The notes below the pieces were generated by a model. The model was not told the DNA's origin, made no database searches, and saw only the letters and a list, made by a program, of their open reading frames with translations. A DNA stretch of 64,000 bases from Otatea glauca (lineage: Eukaryota; Streptophyta; Magnoliopsida; Poales; Poaceae), in contig CM070719.1 of the NCBI GenBank assembly GCA_036346275.1, positions 34,501,591-34,565,590 of the forward strand, given 5' to 3'. Shown one piece after another: positions 22,655 through 35,774 of the stretch. The translations under genes and the position numbers were made by a program. Every line of letters starts with the position of its first letter. Position 1 is the first letter of the stretch.

Positions 22655-25600
22655 TGTCGGGGCCCAATTCTGAGAATCAGGACCCTCTGTGTATTCTGTG
22701 CTAGTCCAGGATCTCGCTAGCACACACAGTCTTTACAGGGTTGAACATCACAGACATTCACAGCGATATAATATAAATAGTGCAAACATTTATATAAACT
22801 GAATTGTACGACCATCTGGTCTCCTAACATAAGATCAGCCACGTAGGGCTTACATTATCAGAGTAATTAAAAGATAACAGCAGAAAGCAAATAAACTTCG
22901 TGGAAACCTTCATCTTGCCACAGGCAACCGACAAGGCTTGCTCCCTAATTGTTTGGGTCTTCAATGTACTCCTCCTCCCAGGCTGGTGTAGACTCCTCCA
23001 CTGATGTTGGGGTTGATAGGCGAGGGGTGAGTACTCAAGGCACTCAGCAAGTAATGCACAGAATGCGGTGCTATTACTACATGCAAGGCTTATTCCAAAG
23101 AATTGGCTTACTTGGTTCTTTTGCATCAACCAACATTTTTAAACTAGCATCTTATTTAGATTAAAAGCAATGAAACAGTTATATATAATGCTAAGTTCTT
23201 CAAACAGTTTTTCTTCAAAGATTCTCGGCACACAGCCTTAATAATTGATTTTCACACTAGCACACAGCCACCCATTCGACATTTTTATTTTTGAAGATCT
23301 AACCCTTGACTGTAATCCCCGAGCAATGCTCAATACCGCGAGCATGGCTATCCGAATAGTTTTGACACTCTGTAGAGGTTGTACACTTTACCCACAAGAT
23401 ACAACCGCTCACCACACAGGTGATTGCCCGTAACAAAGCCTTTCAGGAACCTCTACCTTAACCAATGAACCTCTCCGGTATTACCTTCACTATCACTTCC
23501 CTCACACAGAGCCGAAGTATAGGACAAGACAACACCGTCGGATGGGCACCAAGTCAGCCGCAGTGCGCTCCCCACAGATACACCCAAGGTGTCTTCGTCA
23601 CCCGAGTATCGGAGGAAGGATATCGGACCCTAATCAACTAGGTCTGTCCCATTCGGACATGTGATTATGCGGGTGACTCGGTTCAAAGACTTGCGGTGAA
23701 GTCCTTAACTTGACCAGGCAAGACTTCCATCACTCATCGAGGGCACACGGCCCAATGTGGCATCTGAGACTCACAACTCTCATCACCCATTGCCACACAG
23801 CCCACTCCGCACACCTGACCTTACGCCACTTGCCCCAGTCTAAAACATTTCTCACCCAGTTGATTATTGTGCAACAATGCCAAAAATAACTCAACATCGG
23901 TACAGAACCACACAGGTCTCTGTAACCCAATTTCATCACGTGGCATCACCACACCATTTTAAAATACATTCCATATGTCATTAATCAGCATTGTTGCATT
24001 TTCCAGAAAATCTTCGATGACTCGTTGCAAGGTTAAGCATCTATTCACGGTCTAGCTTCCCGTGTTGGCACAATATTATCATCCAACTAGTACAAGCAAC
24101 CTAGGGTGACAATGATTTCATGGCATATAAGTAATAATTTCAAGGTGACATTAACAGTATGGGTTCATTAGCTAAATTACCCAAATCAATTTAAATTCAT
24201 TTTTAATTAACTTAGCATGCATAATTTCAAAGCAAAATACATTTTAAAAACAGGGATCAAAATGGTCAAAGCATCACTTGCCTTCAAAGAGTTGTTGGTC
24301 TTGATCCAAAGCTTGATCATGAGCGACGAACTCTTCTTCGAAACTTTACGGCAAATTTGCGTCTACGCGTAAAAATCGTATATGCAATAAATAACTAAAA
24401 CAGTAGCCAAGAAGACGTCAAAAATTTAAATAAAATTCATAAATAAAAAGATCACAATTTTACAAATTTTTAGAAACTGGAATCACCTCAATAAGAGTTC
24501 AAATGCAAAAGTTATAGCCTTTCAAAGTTTTAATTGAATTATAAATCAAAAAATAGAATTTTTCGAATTAAACCATTTATTTTTCTACTGAAAACTCGGT
24601 TTATTGCGTCAGCATGACGTCGACGAACACGTGGCGCCTTCTGGTGTTGCCACGTCACCTCGGTCTATGGGCCCGGACCACGGCTCGTCTCTGGACTACC
24701 GTGGACTCGGTCCACCAAAACAGTGCATCCACGCGGCAAGATCCGAGCCGTTCCTTGAATCAACGACTAGATCCATGTGTGACACCGCACTTCCTCGAAA
24801 TCTACGTGACACGCGTCGCACATACGACGATCACTCGGATCCAACGGTCAGATCCCCGCGCCGACTCGATGACGCATCGCGTTCTGCGCCTCCATGCGTC
24901 GCGCATCCGGCGGGACTCCCGGATCCAACGGCTGGATCTCGCGCACGTTCGGCGATGTCTCGATTCACGCACAGCAATGCAGCAAGATCGCAGCGGCACG
25001 CCCAAAAGCAACGGTCGGATCTGGTCTCCGCCCTGGTCAACGCGCACACGCGTCTACACGCGATTCGGTAGAGGTGCGGCATCATCTCCGCCGCATGTTC
25101 AAATATGAACGGCGCGGATTCACGCGCCACAGCTCAACCCACAACTACCGTCTAGATCTAATCTAATGGCCCACGTTACCCGAGCTGTTTACTGCTCATC
25201 ATAACTATGCGGAGCAATCTCACGCGTACCCTACCGATCCAACGGTTGAGACTAGAACAAAGCACATAAACTAAATCTAATCACCGCCGTTCAATCTACA
25301 CATCTACGGTCAAGATTAACACTAGGAAAATGAGGAGATCAGCGACGTGGACGTACCAGAATCGCGCGATGCAGATCGAACGGTCGGCGATGCTTGACGA
25401 GGTCGAAGGTGGCGAGGAAGCGAAGGTAGCCGGAGCTTCGGAAGACGACGCGGTCGACAGCGCTACGGTGGTTCTCCGGCGTGAAGAAGTGGCTCGTGTG
25501 ATGCGGCAAACTCGGAGGAGTTCGGAACCGGCTCGGGCGACGGCGGAAGACGATCGACAGCGGTGAGAGGAAGCAAAAACAGCGGTGGAACGAAAGGGCA

Positions 25601-26266
25601 ACTACGGCGAGCTACTGTGGAGTCTCTGGGGCGTCTCGGCGTGAGTGCGAGGAGTCAAAAGAAGTGGCGTGAGGAGATCTACACGACGCACTCACTGACA
25701 ACTATAAAGACGCCTCGACGTGCGTGCAATCACCGGCAGAATAAGCGAAAACGCTGGCGGAGTTTGTTCTGACGAACTAGCGAGGACGAAGCGACGTGGC
25801 GCAATCCTGAGCGTCCGCATGTCCTCGGATCAATGGCTTGCAACGTGCACGCGACGTGGCATCTCTCAAACCCTAGGATCTCAATCGGACAGCTCGGGTT
25901 TGTCGGCGCTAGGGTTACGGCATGCTGGGCCGGGCTAAGCACAGTGCCGGGCTGGCCCAGTACTATTCATTCCCGTTTTTAAATCCTTTTTCATTTAAAA
26001 TAATTCCAGAATTTCAAATAATCCAAGAAAATAGCCAGAAATACCAGAAAAATTACAAAACAATTCGAGAAAATATTTTGAGCCATTTTGAACTCAAATA
26101 AAAATATTTCCAGAAAAACTTTGCATAAACTTTTGCAATATTTTAATGGATTTCAAGAAAGACCTTATTTGAATAAATGCAAATAAAATCCAGTAAATTC
26201 CCAAAATTTCTCAAAAATCAGAAACACTCCAAAGTTTAAATTTGATCAAATTTTTAGGGTGTTACA
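22655..26266 (-). repeat. 3' LTR of E2 (3,612 bp)
   Basis: Runs from TGTCGGGGCCC to GGGTGTTACA on the plus strand. It pairs with 31835-35454 over its whole length; most indels lie at 23400-23720. The 81-nt block is at 24282-24362. GC-rich ORFs around 24600-25900 are not genes. Confidence 0.95.
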
Positions 26267-26278
26267 AACCTCCCCCTT
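26267..26278 (-). other. Polypurine tract of E2
   Basis: Minus-strand AAGGGGGAGGTT immediately before the 3' LTR start TGTAACACCC. Confidence 0.85.
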
Positions 26279-26310
26279 AATAGAATCTCGTCCCCGAGAT
26301 TTAGGGCTGA

Positions 26311-29300
26311 CTATAGAAATAGGTCATGAAACTCCTTTAGGTCTTCTTCGCGTTCCCACGATGCTTCATTTTTTGAGTGATTACTCCGCTGGACTCTGCA
26401 AAAGCGCGTTGACTTGTTCCTTGTTTCTCTGTCCATCGTGTCCGAAATCTTCACCGGGTATTCTTTATAAGTCAAATCTTCTTACAGCTCGATTGCTTCC
26501 AAAGGTGTTTGTTCTTTTGGTACTCGAAGACATTTCTTCAACTGAGATACATGAAATACATCATGTACTCCTGCCAATGACTGTGGCAGCTCTAACTGAT
26601 ACGCAACTTCACCTCTGCGGCTCAAAATCTTGAACGGTCCGATATATCTGGGTGCGAGCTTCCCTTTTGCATGAAATCTTCTAACTCCTTTGAGTGGTGT
26701 AACTCTGAGATACACATAATCTTCAGGCTCGAAGCTCAATTCCCTGCGACGATTGTCGGCATAACTCTTCTGTCTTGATTGAGCAATCTTCAGCCTTTCT
26801 CTGATCATGGCGATCTGTTCTTCCGCTTCCTGAAGTATAACCGGACCAAAAACGTGTCATTCACCAGTCTCATTCCAATTCAATGGTGTTCGACAGGATC
26901 GACCATACAGAGCTTCAAATGGAGACATCTGTAAACTTGCTTGGTAACTGTTATTATAGCTGAATTCAACATAAGGCAAACACTTGTCCCAGGAAGTAGA
27001 GTATGCTAAAGCGCAAGCCCTCAGCATATCTTCCAATATCTGGTTAACTCTCTCTGTTTGACCATCCATGCTGGATGGTATCTTTATCTTGAAGTTTAAA
27101 CGAGTTCCCATTGCCTCATGAAGCTTACCCCAGAATCTTGAGGTAAATTGGGTACCTCTGTCCGACACTATTCTCTTTGGTACTCCACGCAAGCAGACAA
27201 TTCTTGCCATATACAGTTCTGCTAACTGGTCCCCTGAGTAAGTGGTCTTTACCGGTATAAAATGTGCAACTTTAGTTAAGCGATCCACTATAACCCATAT
27301 GGAATCATTTCCGCTTTGAGTCCTGGGTAAACCAGTTATAAAATCCATACCAGTTTCTTCCCATTTCCATTCAGGTATTTTCAGGGGTTGCAATAGTCCT
27401 TCTGGCCTCTGATGCATTGCTTTGACTCTTTGACATATGTCACGTAGTGCGACATACTCCGCAACTTCCCGCTTCATGCTTGGCCACCAAAATCTTTCTT
27501 TTAAATCTTGATACATTTTTGCACTTCCTGGATGAATTGAGTACTTGGAGTCATGAGCTCCCTCCAAAATTAACTGCTTTAGCTCTTTCTTCTTCGGCAC
27601 ACAAATGCGCCCTTTAAACCACATAGTACCTTGTTCATCCAGCTTGAAATCCTTTGCCTTGCCTGCATCCATTTTGGACTTAATTCTCTTGATTTTATCA
27701 TCATCTTTTTGTCCTTCCCTGATCTGATCTTCCAGGGTAGGTTTTACTTCCAAAGTTGCTAAGAATCCTTTTGGTACCATTTCCAATTCTAATTTCTGGA
27801 AATCCTTGCACAATTCTGCCTGACTTGTTTCCAACAGCATATTTACACTGTGGTTCTTTCTGCTCTAGGCATCCGCCACCACGTTGGCTTTGCCAGGATG
27901 GTAATGAATTCCAACATTATAATCTTTGATTAACTCTAGCCATCTTCTTTGCCTCATATTTAGGTCAGCTTGTGTGAAAATGTACTTAAGACTTTTATGG
28001 TCGGTATATACTTCACATCTGTTTCCGATGAGATAATGACGCCATATTTTTAGGGCATGCACTACAGCAGCCAATTCCAAATCATGAGTTGGATAATTCT
28101 CCTCATGTGGCCTCAATTGCCTTGATGCATATGCAACTACTTTCCGGTTTTGCATCAATACGCATCCCAGTCCTTGACGCGATGCATCACAATATATGTC
28201 GAAGCTTTGATGAACGTCAGGTAAAACTAGTACCGGTGCTAACGTTAATCGTTTCTTCAACTCCTGGAAACTCTTTTCACATTCTGTTGTCCACAAGAAT
28301 TTCTTTTCCTTTTTCAATAATTGCGTAAGGGGTCTCGCAATTGTAGAAAATCCTTCGATAAAACGATAGTAATATCCCGCCATCCCAAGGAAACTATGGA
28401 TTTGGGTTACCGTTTTCGGTGGCTCCCAATGTAATACTGCCTCCACCTTACTTGGATCCACTGCGACTCCTTCCGCAGTAATTATGTGTCCAAGAAATTC
28501 CACCTTATCCTTCCAAAAGTCGCATTTGCTAAATTTAGCAAACAACTGTTGTTCCCTCAACTTCTCAAGAACTAACCTTAAATGTTCGGCGTGCTCTTCC
28601 TTCGTCTTGGAGTAGACAAGGATATCATCTATAAACACGACCACGAACTTATCCAGGTATTCCATAAAAACCTTATTTATTAGGTTCATAAAATATGTCT
28701 GTGCATTTGTCAAACCAAAGGACATAACTGTAAACTTGTAATGTCCATATCTTGACGAGAATGCAGTCTTTGGAATATCCTCTGATCGGATCTTCAATTG
28801 ATGGTATCCTAATCGAAGATCAATCTTGGAGAAGACCCCTGCTCCTCTCAACTGGTCGAATAGATCATCGATCCTTGGTAGCGGGTACTTTTTCTTTATC
28901 GTCACATCGTTGAGTGCACGATAGTCTATACACATTCTAAAACTCCCGTCCTTCTTCTTGACGAACAAGACAGGTGCTCCCCATGGCGATGAACTAGGTC
29001 TTATAAACCCTTTTTCCAGCAGTTCTTCAATCTGCTTCTTCATTTCCACCAATTCATTCGTGGACATCGGGTATGGTCTCTTAGCAATTGGAGCTGTTCC
29101 TGGTACTAGTTCTATAACGAACTCGATATCTCTATCCGGTGGCATTCCAGGTAAATCCTCCGGAAAAACATCTGAATATTCCCTGACTATTGGAACATCC
29201 TCTAAAATGACGACCTTCATGCTGTTGACCATCAATTGTCCATCCCGCACTTTTGTTGCTTCAAACTCAACCCTTCTTCCTTCTGGGCTCTCGACTGATA

Positions 29301-29835
29301 TGACTCTTCGTCCACAGTCCAACACAGCCTTGTGCTTAGTTAGCCAATCCATTCCCAAGATAACATCTAGGGTTTGGGTATTTAGTACGATTAAGTTCGC
29401 TAGGAACTCTACTTCATTAATTATTAGTCTTACCCCAGAACATCCTATTTTTTATCGGAGTTCTGATCCAGGGGATTGGACTATAAGAACACATTTAAGA
29501 TTCACTATTTCCATATCATTTTGAACATCAAAATCTTGGGTAATAAATGAATATGAAGCTCCAAAATCAAATAGAACAGTAGCTGGTACTGAATTTACTA
29601 CAAACTTACCCAGTACAACGTTCGTTGCATTCTGGACCTCGTCCGCGTTGATGTGATTAACTCTGCCTCTCGCAGTTGCTTGGGGTGTGGCTCCAGCTTG
29701 AGCAGCTCCCCGGTTCCCTCCTTGAGCAGGCGTCCTTCCAGGTGTGTTCCCCAGGTTAAAGCGAACTGGGGTAACACCTCCCTTCTTCTGGCAGTTGTTG
29801 GCGAAGTGCCCTAACTCGTTGCAGTGATAGCAATG
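26311..29835 (-). pseudogene. pol: E2 zinc knuckle and pol polyprotein with in-frame stops
   Basis: One frame. Zinc knuckle CYHCNELGHFANNC (29835-29790); protease near 29570 with LFDFGASYSF, where the usual DSG is DFG; LGMDWLTKHK at 29355. RT follows with the catalytic FIDD box (VVFIDDILVYS, near 28640). RNase H (from about 28200) has YCDASRQGLG and DHKSLKYIF. The integrase HHCC region has one cysteine changed to arginine (ALRDIC); its catalytic core has MDFITGL, SDRGTQFTS and DGQTERVN, so D, D and E are present. The chromodomain (26479-26311) has VQWSNHSKNEASWE. Stops fall near 29457, 27866, 26857 and 26480. Confidence 0.93.
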
Positions 29836-29929
29836 CCTTCCGCCGCCTCGAAGTTTACTCGAACTACACCACCATTACGGTGGAGTTTGGGCATTCGGCC
29901 CAGGATGATTTCTTTGGCGGTGGTGCCTA

Positions 29930-30787
29930 TCACCGCCGGGGTTGGAATCGAACGAACTGTTGAGGTGCCGTCCTCTGCCTTTGCTGGCCTTGACGACCTC
30001 CTTGTTGTGCCATTCTGCGCTTTCGACTGTCATCCAACTCCCGGCGCTTGTCTTCCAAAATAAGGGCCTTGTTAACCAGCTCCTGAAAGTCTGGGAATGT
30101 GTGGGTGATCAGTCCCACCTGTAATCCAGTATTGAGCCCCTTAATGAATCGGGACTGCCTTGCCCTGTCAGTTGCTACATCCTCTGGTGCGTAGCGTGCC
30201 AACTGGGTAAATTTATTCAGATAATCGGCCACTGACTGGCCCCCTTACTTTAGGTTCCTGAATTCTTCTTTCTTTAATTCCATGATACCTTCCGGTACAT
30301 GGTACTGACGGAAAGCACCAGTGAATTCCTCCCAAGTGATTTCTTGGGGATTCTCATGTGCAGCATAGAAATTTTCCCACCATTCCGCGGTGGTTCCTTC
30401 CAATTGATGAGAGGCATAGAGTACCCTCTCATGTCCCATACACTGGGTTATGTGCAGTTTCCTTTTGATAGTCCTCAGCCAATCATCTGCTTCCAACGGA
30501 TTGGCATTACACGAGAACGTAGGTGGGCGAGTCCTCATAAACTCTGACAACCTTGAGTAAGGATGTGGACCTTGATTACCCCCTGGTTGGGCATTTGCAG
30601 CAGCTTGATTGGATATCTACTGCACTGTCTACATCATGGTATTCATCAACTGGGTTTGGGCAGCCAGAAAAGCTCCCAAATTTTGCAGATCAACTTGCGG
30701 TGGTTGAGGAATTGGCTCCTCATTCTGGTTGTCTACCTGATTGGCACCACTTCCACTGGCTCCAACATTGCCGCGAGTTCTCACCAT
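29930..30787 (-). pseudogene. gag: E2 gag with three in-frame stops
   Basis: Starts at 30787 (MVRTRGNVGASGSG); the coding region is clear through HQLEGTTAEWWENF, YHVPEGIMELKKEEFR and ARYAPEDVATDRARQSRF to the basic RMAQQGGRQGQQ stretch. Stops near 30628, 30616 and 30244 interrupt the frame. The first and third are glutamine in the aligned sequence or its context, so they fit C-to-T changes. A one-base shift between 29930 and 29835 moves the zinc knuckle into the pol frame. It would form the particle shell. Confidence 0.9.
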
Positions 30788-31078
30788 CTGACGAAAACTT
30801 CCAAGCTTAAGAAAAGAAGAAAACATAGACAAGTAGAGGAACTTATACAGGGGAAAACAAGTGTAACTTAAATTATTTTGCAACTTTATTAATATAATAA
30901 AATAGTATGGTTGCTCACAAGTGCCTAAGGGCAATGCAACGCATACCAGACACTCACAAACAGAAACAAGTAAACAGACATTAAGACTCCACAACGACTC
31001 ACACCTACTGGTGACTCAAAAACAAAAGACGTGACTCAAATAACTTGACTCAACATTTGAGTCAATTTCGAAGAACTC

Positions 31079-31759
31079 TCAGTCACTGAGCCACGCGGGG
31101 TGCGGTCCTCCCGGTGAGTACTGCGGCGGGTGCGGTGGCATAGGGGCAAACTGGTCCTGATGCCCTACTGCAGTCGGTGCGAATGACCCCATCGACTCTG
31201 CTGGTCCCAAGGCTACCTGCTCCTGCTCCTCCGGATCTGGGTCATGCAGCTCCAGAACTGGCTCAGGCTCAGGTCCGTACAGTGCCATCTCTAGCTCATG
31301 AATCCTCTGGATAGAGTGAGCTAGGTACTCTCGGGTCTCCCGTAGCTGTGTTCTAACCTCAGTGACCTTGTCGCGGGCCCTCTGCAGCTCCTGGATAGTC
31401 TCGTCCATGGTCTCCTCCTGGGCGATGACATACCTCACCAGGTGACTGATCGTGGCGTCCTCCTCCAAGAACTCCATCCAGTCGTGGCGATTATCCCGTC
31501 GTGGGTGATGACGAAATACGGTGCCCTCCAACTCTGCAGAGTAGGTACGGGCGATCTGCCGCATCGCAAGACGCGATGACTCCTGGATCCCGGCCTCGAA
31601 CGAAGTCCGCCTGACGGTGATGTGGATAGGACGGCTCGCCCTCGTCCTCTCCCGAGCATACAAAGTGATCTTGACATCCAAGGCGATATCAAGTCCTGCC
31701 CTCACTATTGAGGTTCCCCGATAGATCGGCCTGTCAAAGCCTCCAAGAAATTGTATCAT
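31079..31759 (-). CDS. E2 extra ORF (orf0) between PBS and gag, open
   Basis: Open from M at 31759 (MIQFLGGFDRP) to 31079, about 226 residues; the frame is also open upstream through the PBS into the LTR (to 31909), but that start would lie in the LTR, so I use the first internal ATG. Features: ARERTRASRPIHITVRR, FEAGIQESSRLAMRQIA, TVFRHHPRRDNRHDW, a long coiled-coil-like helix (about residues 120-165, EETMDETIQELQRARDKVTE), then an acidic PEPEP/DPDPEEQEQ tail and a proline-rich end. Recognisable copies occur in E1 and E3. It is the only long open frame left in E2's leader. Function unknown; a coiled coil plus acidic tail suggests a binding protein rather than an enzyme (inference). Confidence 0.75.
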   Translation of the reverse strand: MIQFLGGFDRPIYRGTSIVRAGLDIALDVKITLYARERTRASRPIHITVRRTSFEAGIQESSRLAMRQIARTYSAELEGTVFRHHPRRDNRHDWMEFLEEDATISHLVRYVIAQEETMDETIQELQRARDKVTEVRTQLRETREYLAHSIQRIHELEMALYGPEPEPVLELHDPDPEEQEQVALGPAESMGSFAPTAVGHQDQFAPMPPHPPQYSPGGPHPAWLSD

Positions 31760-31818
31760 ACGCCATAGTTCAGCGGCGTATCCTCCAGTGTGCTCTCCAA
31801 AAGTCCTACAGTCAGCCT

Positions 31819-31830
31819 GCTCTGATACCA
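31819..31830 (-). other. Primer binding site of E2
   Basis: Minus-strand TGGTATCAGAGC, a perfect 12-base complement of the initiator tRNA-Met 3' end, four bases (GAGG) from the LTR. Confidence 0.93.
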
Positions 31831-31834
31831 CCTC

Positions 31835-34800
31835 TGTCGGGGCCCGATTCTGAGAATCAGAACCCTCTGTGTATTTTGTGCTAGTCCAGGATCTCGCTAG
31901 CACACACAATCTTTACAGGATTGAACATCACAGACATTCACAGTGATATAATAATGAATAGTGCAAACATTTATATAAACTGGATTGTACGACCTTATGG
32001 TCTCCTTACATAAGATCAGCCATGTAGGGCTTACATTATCAGAGTAATTAAAAGATAACAGCGGAAAGCAAATAAACTTTGTGGAAGCCTTCATCATGCC
32101 ACAGGCAACCGACTAGGTTTGCTCCCTAATTGTCCATGTCTTCAATGTACTCCTCCTCCCAGGCTGGCGTAGACTCCTCCACTGATGTTGGGGTTGATAG
32201 GCAAGGAGGGGTGAGTAATCAAGGCACTCAGCAAGTAATGCACAGAATGCGGTGCTATTACTACATGCAAGGCTTATTCCAAAGAATTGGCTTACTTGGT
32301 TCTTTTGCCTCAACCAGCATTTTTAAACTAGCAACTTATTTAGATTAAAATCAGTGAAACAGTTATATATAATGCTAAGTTCTTCAAACAGTTTTTCTTC
32401 AAAGATTCTCGGCACACAGCCTTAATAATTCATTTTCACACTGGCACACAGCCACTCATTCCACTTTTTTATTTTTGAAGATCTAACCCTTGACTGTAAT
32501 CCCCGAGCAATGCTCAATACCGCGAGCATGGCTATTCGAATAGTTTTGACACTCTGTAGAGGTTGTACACTTTACCCACAAGATCTGACCGCTCACTACA
32601 GTGATTGCAGTAACAAAGCCTTTCAGGAACCTCTACCTTAACCAATAAACCTCTCCGGTATTACCTTCACTATCACTTCCCTCACACAGAGCCGAAGTAT
32701 AGGACAGGACAACACAGTTGGATGGGCACCAAGCCGCAGCATAGGTACGCTCCCCCACACAGATACACCCTAGTGTACTGTCACCCCGAGGTATCAGAGG
32801 AAGGATATCGGAACCCTAATCAACTAGGTCTGTCCCATTCCAGACATGTAGTTGTATGGGTGACTTAGTTCAAAGACTTGCAAGGTGAAGTCCTTAACTT
32901 GACTAGGGCAAAACTTACATCACTCATTAGTGGCACGAAGCCCAATGTGACACACAGACTCACAACTCTCATCTGCCCATTGCCACACAGGCCCACCTGG
33001 CACACAGCCTTCTGCCACTTGCCCCAGTCTAAAACATTTCCCACCCAGTTGATTATTGTGCAACCATGCCAACAATAACTCAACATCGGTATAGAACAAC
33101 ACAGGTCTTTGTACCTCAATTTCATCACGTGGCATCACCACACCATTTTAAAATACATTCCATATGTCATTAATCAACATTGTTGCATTTTCCAGAAAAT
33201 CTTCGATGACTCGTTGCAAGGCTAAGCATCTATTCACGGTCTATCCTCTCGTGTTGGCACAATATTATCATCCAACTAGTACAAGCAACCTAGGGTGACA
33301 ATGATTTCAGGGCATACAAGTAATAATTTCAAGGTGACATTAATAGTATGCGTTGATTAGCTAAATTACCCAAATCAATTTAAATTCATTTTTAATTAAC
33401 TTAGCATGCATAATTTCAAAGCAAAATACATTTTAAAAACTGGGATCAAAATGTTCAAAGCATCACTTGCCTTCAAAGAGTTGCTGGTCTTGATCTGAAG
33501 CTTAATCTTGAGCGACGAACTCTTCTTCGAAACTTTCCGGCAAATTTGCGTCTACGCGAAAAAATCATATATGAAATAAATAACTAAAACAGTAGACAAG
33601 AAGACCTCAAAAATTCAAATAAAATTCGTAAATAAAAAGAGCACAATTTTATAAATTTTTAGAAACTGGAATAACCTCAATCAGAGTTCAAATGCAAAAG
33701 TTATAGCCTTTCAAAGTTTTAATTGAATTATAAATCAGAAAATAGAATTTCCCGAATTAAACCATTTATTTTTCTACTGAAAACTCGGTTTATTGCGTCA
33801 GCATGATGTCAGTGAACACGTGGCGCCTTCTGGTGCCGCCACATCGCCTTGGTCTATGGGCCCGATCCACGGATCGGCTATGGACTACCGTGGACTCGGT
33901 CCACCAGAACAGTGCATCCATGCGGCAAGATCCGAGCCGTTCCTTTAATCAACGGCCAGATCCACGCGTCACACCACACTGCATCGAAATCTACGCGACA
34001 CGCGTCGTGCATCCGATGGTCGCTCGAATCCAACGGTCAGATCCCCACGCCGACTCGGCGACGCATCCCGTTCTGGGCCTCCACGCGTCGCGCATCCAGC
34101 GGGACTCCCAGATCCAACGGCTGGATCTCGCGCACGTTCGGTGATGTCTCGATTCACGCGCAGCCACGCGGCAAGATCGCAGCGGCGTGCCCGAAAGTAA
34201 TGGTCGGATCTGGTCTCCGCCTCGGTCAACACGCACATGCGTCTGCACGCGATTCGGTGGAGGTGCGGCGTCATCTCTGCTGCACATTCAAATCTGAACG
34301 GTGCGGATTCACGCGCCACAGCTCAACCCACAACTACCGTTTAAATCTAATCTAACGGCCCACGGTACCTGAGCTGTTTACTGCTCATCATAAATACGCG
34401 GCGCAATCTCAAGCGTACCCTACCGATCCAACGGGTGAGACTAAAACAAAGCACAGAAACTAGATCTAATCACCTCTGTTCAATCTACAAATCTACGGTC
34501 AAGATTAACACTATGAAAACGAGGAGATCAGCGACGTGGACGTACCAGAATCGTGCGATGTGGATCGGAAGGTCGGCGATGCTTGACATGGTCGACGGCG
34601 ACGAGGAAGCGAAGGTTGCCGGAGCTAGGGAAGACGGCGCGGTCGACGGCGCTACGGTCTTTCTCCGGCGTGAGGAAGTGGCTGGATCGACGCGGCAAAC
34701 TCGGAGGAGTTCGAAACCGGCTCGGGCGACGGCGGAACACAACCGGCAGCAGTGAGAGGAAGCAAAAACAGCGGCGGAATGAAAGGGCAACTACAACGAG

Positions 34801-35454
34801 CTACTACGGAGTCTCTAGGGTGTCTCGGCGTGAGTGCGAGGAGTCAAAAGAAGCGTCGTGAGGAGCTCTGCACAACGCACTCAACGACAACTATAAAGAC
34901 GCCTCGACGTGCGCGCTATCATCGGCGGAATAAGCAAAAACGCTGGCGGAGTTTGTTCTGACGAACTCGCGAGGACGAAGCGACGTGGCACAATCCTGAG
35001 CGTCCGCATGTCCTCGGATCAACGACTCGCAACGTGCACGCGACGTGGCATCTCTCAGACCCCAGGATCTCAATTGGACGGCTCGGGTTTGTTGGCGCTA
35101 GGGTTACGGCGTGCTAGGCCGGGATGAGCACAGTGCCAGGCCAGCCCAGTACTGTTCATTCCCGTTTTTAAATCCTTTTTCATTTAAAATAATTCCAGAA
35201 ATTTAAATAATCCAAAAAATAGCCAGAAATACCAAAAAATTTCCAGAAAAATTCTAGAAAATATTTTGAGCCATTTGGAACTCAAATAAAAATATTTCCA
35301 GAAAAACTTTGCATAAACTTTTGCAATATTTTAATGGATTTCAAGAAAGACCTTATTTGAATAAATGCAAATAAATTCCAGTAAATTCCTAAAATTTCTC
35401 AAAAATCAGAAACACTCCAAAGTTTAAATTTGATCAAATTTTTAGGGTGTTACA
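31835..35454 (-). repeat. 5' LTR of E2 (3,620 bp)
   Basis: TGTCGGGGCCC to GGGTGTTACA on the plus strand, followed by the CTGAT duplication. The 81-nt block is at 33471-33551. It supplies the promoter for E2 RNA. Confidence 0.95.
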
Positions 35455-35459
35455 CTGAT

Positions 35460-35774
35460 TAGCCTTACAGAAAATAGGAGCATTTAAATTGCCGCATGCA
35501 GTTCTGACCAATATTAAAATTGATGGATCAATGGTTTAGGCATCCTATGATACTTAATGGAACCCTGAATTGCTACCCCTATATGATCTGAAGCACAACT
35601 GCTTGCCTATCGATATATTCACAGTGGTAGTGAATGATTCCCAATCCATTTTTGTTTAATGAAATCATTCAAAAATCAAACACATTGTCTGGTTTAAGCT
35701 AGAGCACACAAATTTGAGAACACGCATACCTATCCCTTTTTATAAATTTTAGCACAGTTTTGCTTGGTAATAGG
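35460..35774. other. Unassigned flank right of E2
   Basis: No gene or element ends seen. It is the right continuation of 21311-22649 across E2. The last eight bases (GTAATAGG) are the left target duplication of the hAT element. Confidence 0.45.

Larger units (their letters stand above)
22655..35454 (-). mobile_element. E2: complete Tekay/RIRE3-like Gypsy chromovirus (12,800 bp)
   Basis: Structurally complete minus-strand element: 5' LTR 31835-35454, PBS, extra ORF, gag, pol (protease, RT, RNase H, integrase, chromodomain), PPT, 3' LTR 22655-26266. Perfect target duplication CTGAT at 22650-22654 and 35455-35459. About seven in-frame stops and one frameshift disable it, but all catalytic domains can still be read. 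This is the best reference copy in the window for reading E1 and E3. Confidence 0.96.

Noticed and set aside
24604..25942. Several 60-165 codon ORFs on both strands, repeated at 33803-35127
   Set aside because: Same region of both E2 LTRs; frames differ between the copies and no domain is seen.
31079..31909. Longer orf0 starting at 31909
   Set aside because: That start lies in the LTR and the frame crosses the PBS; only the part from 31759 matches E1 and E3.
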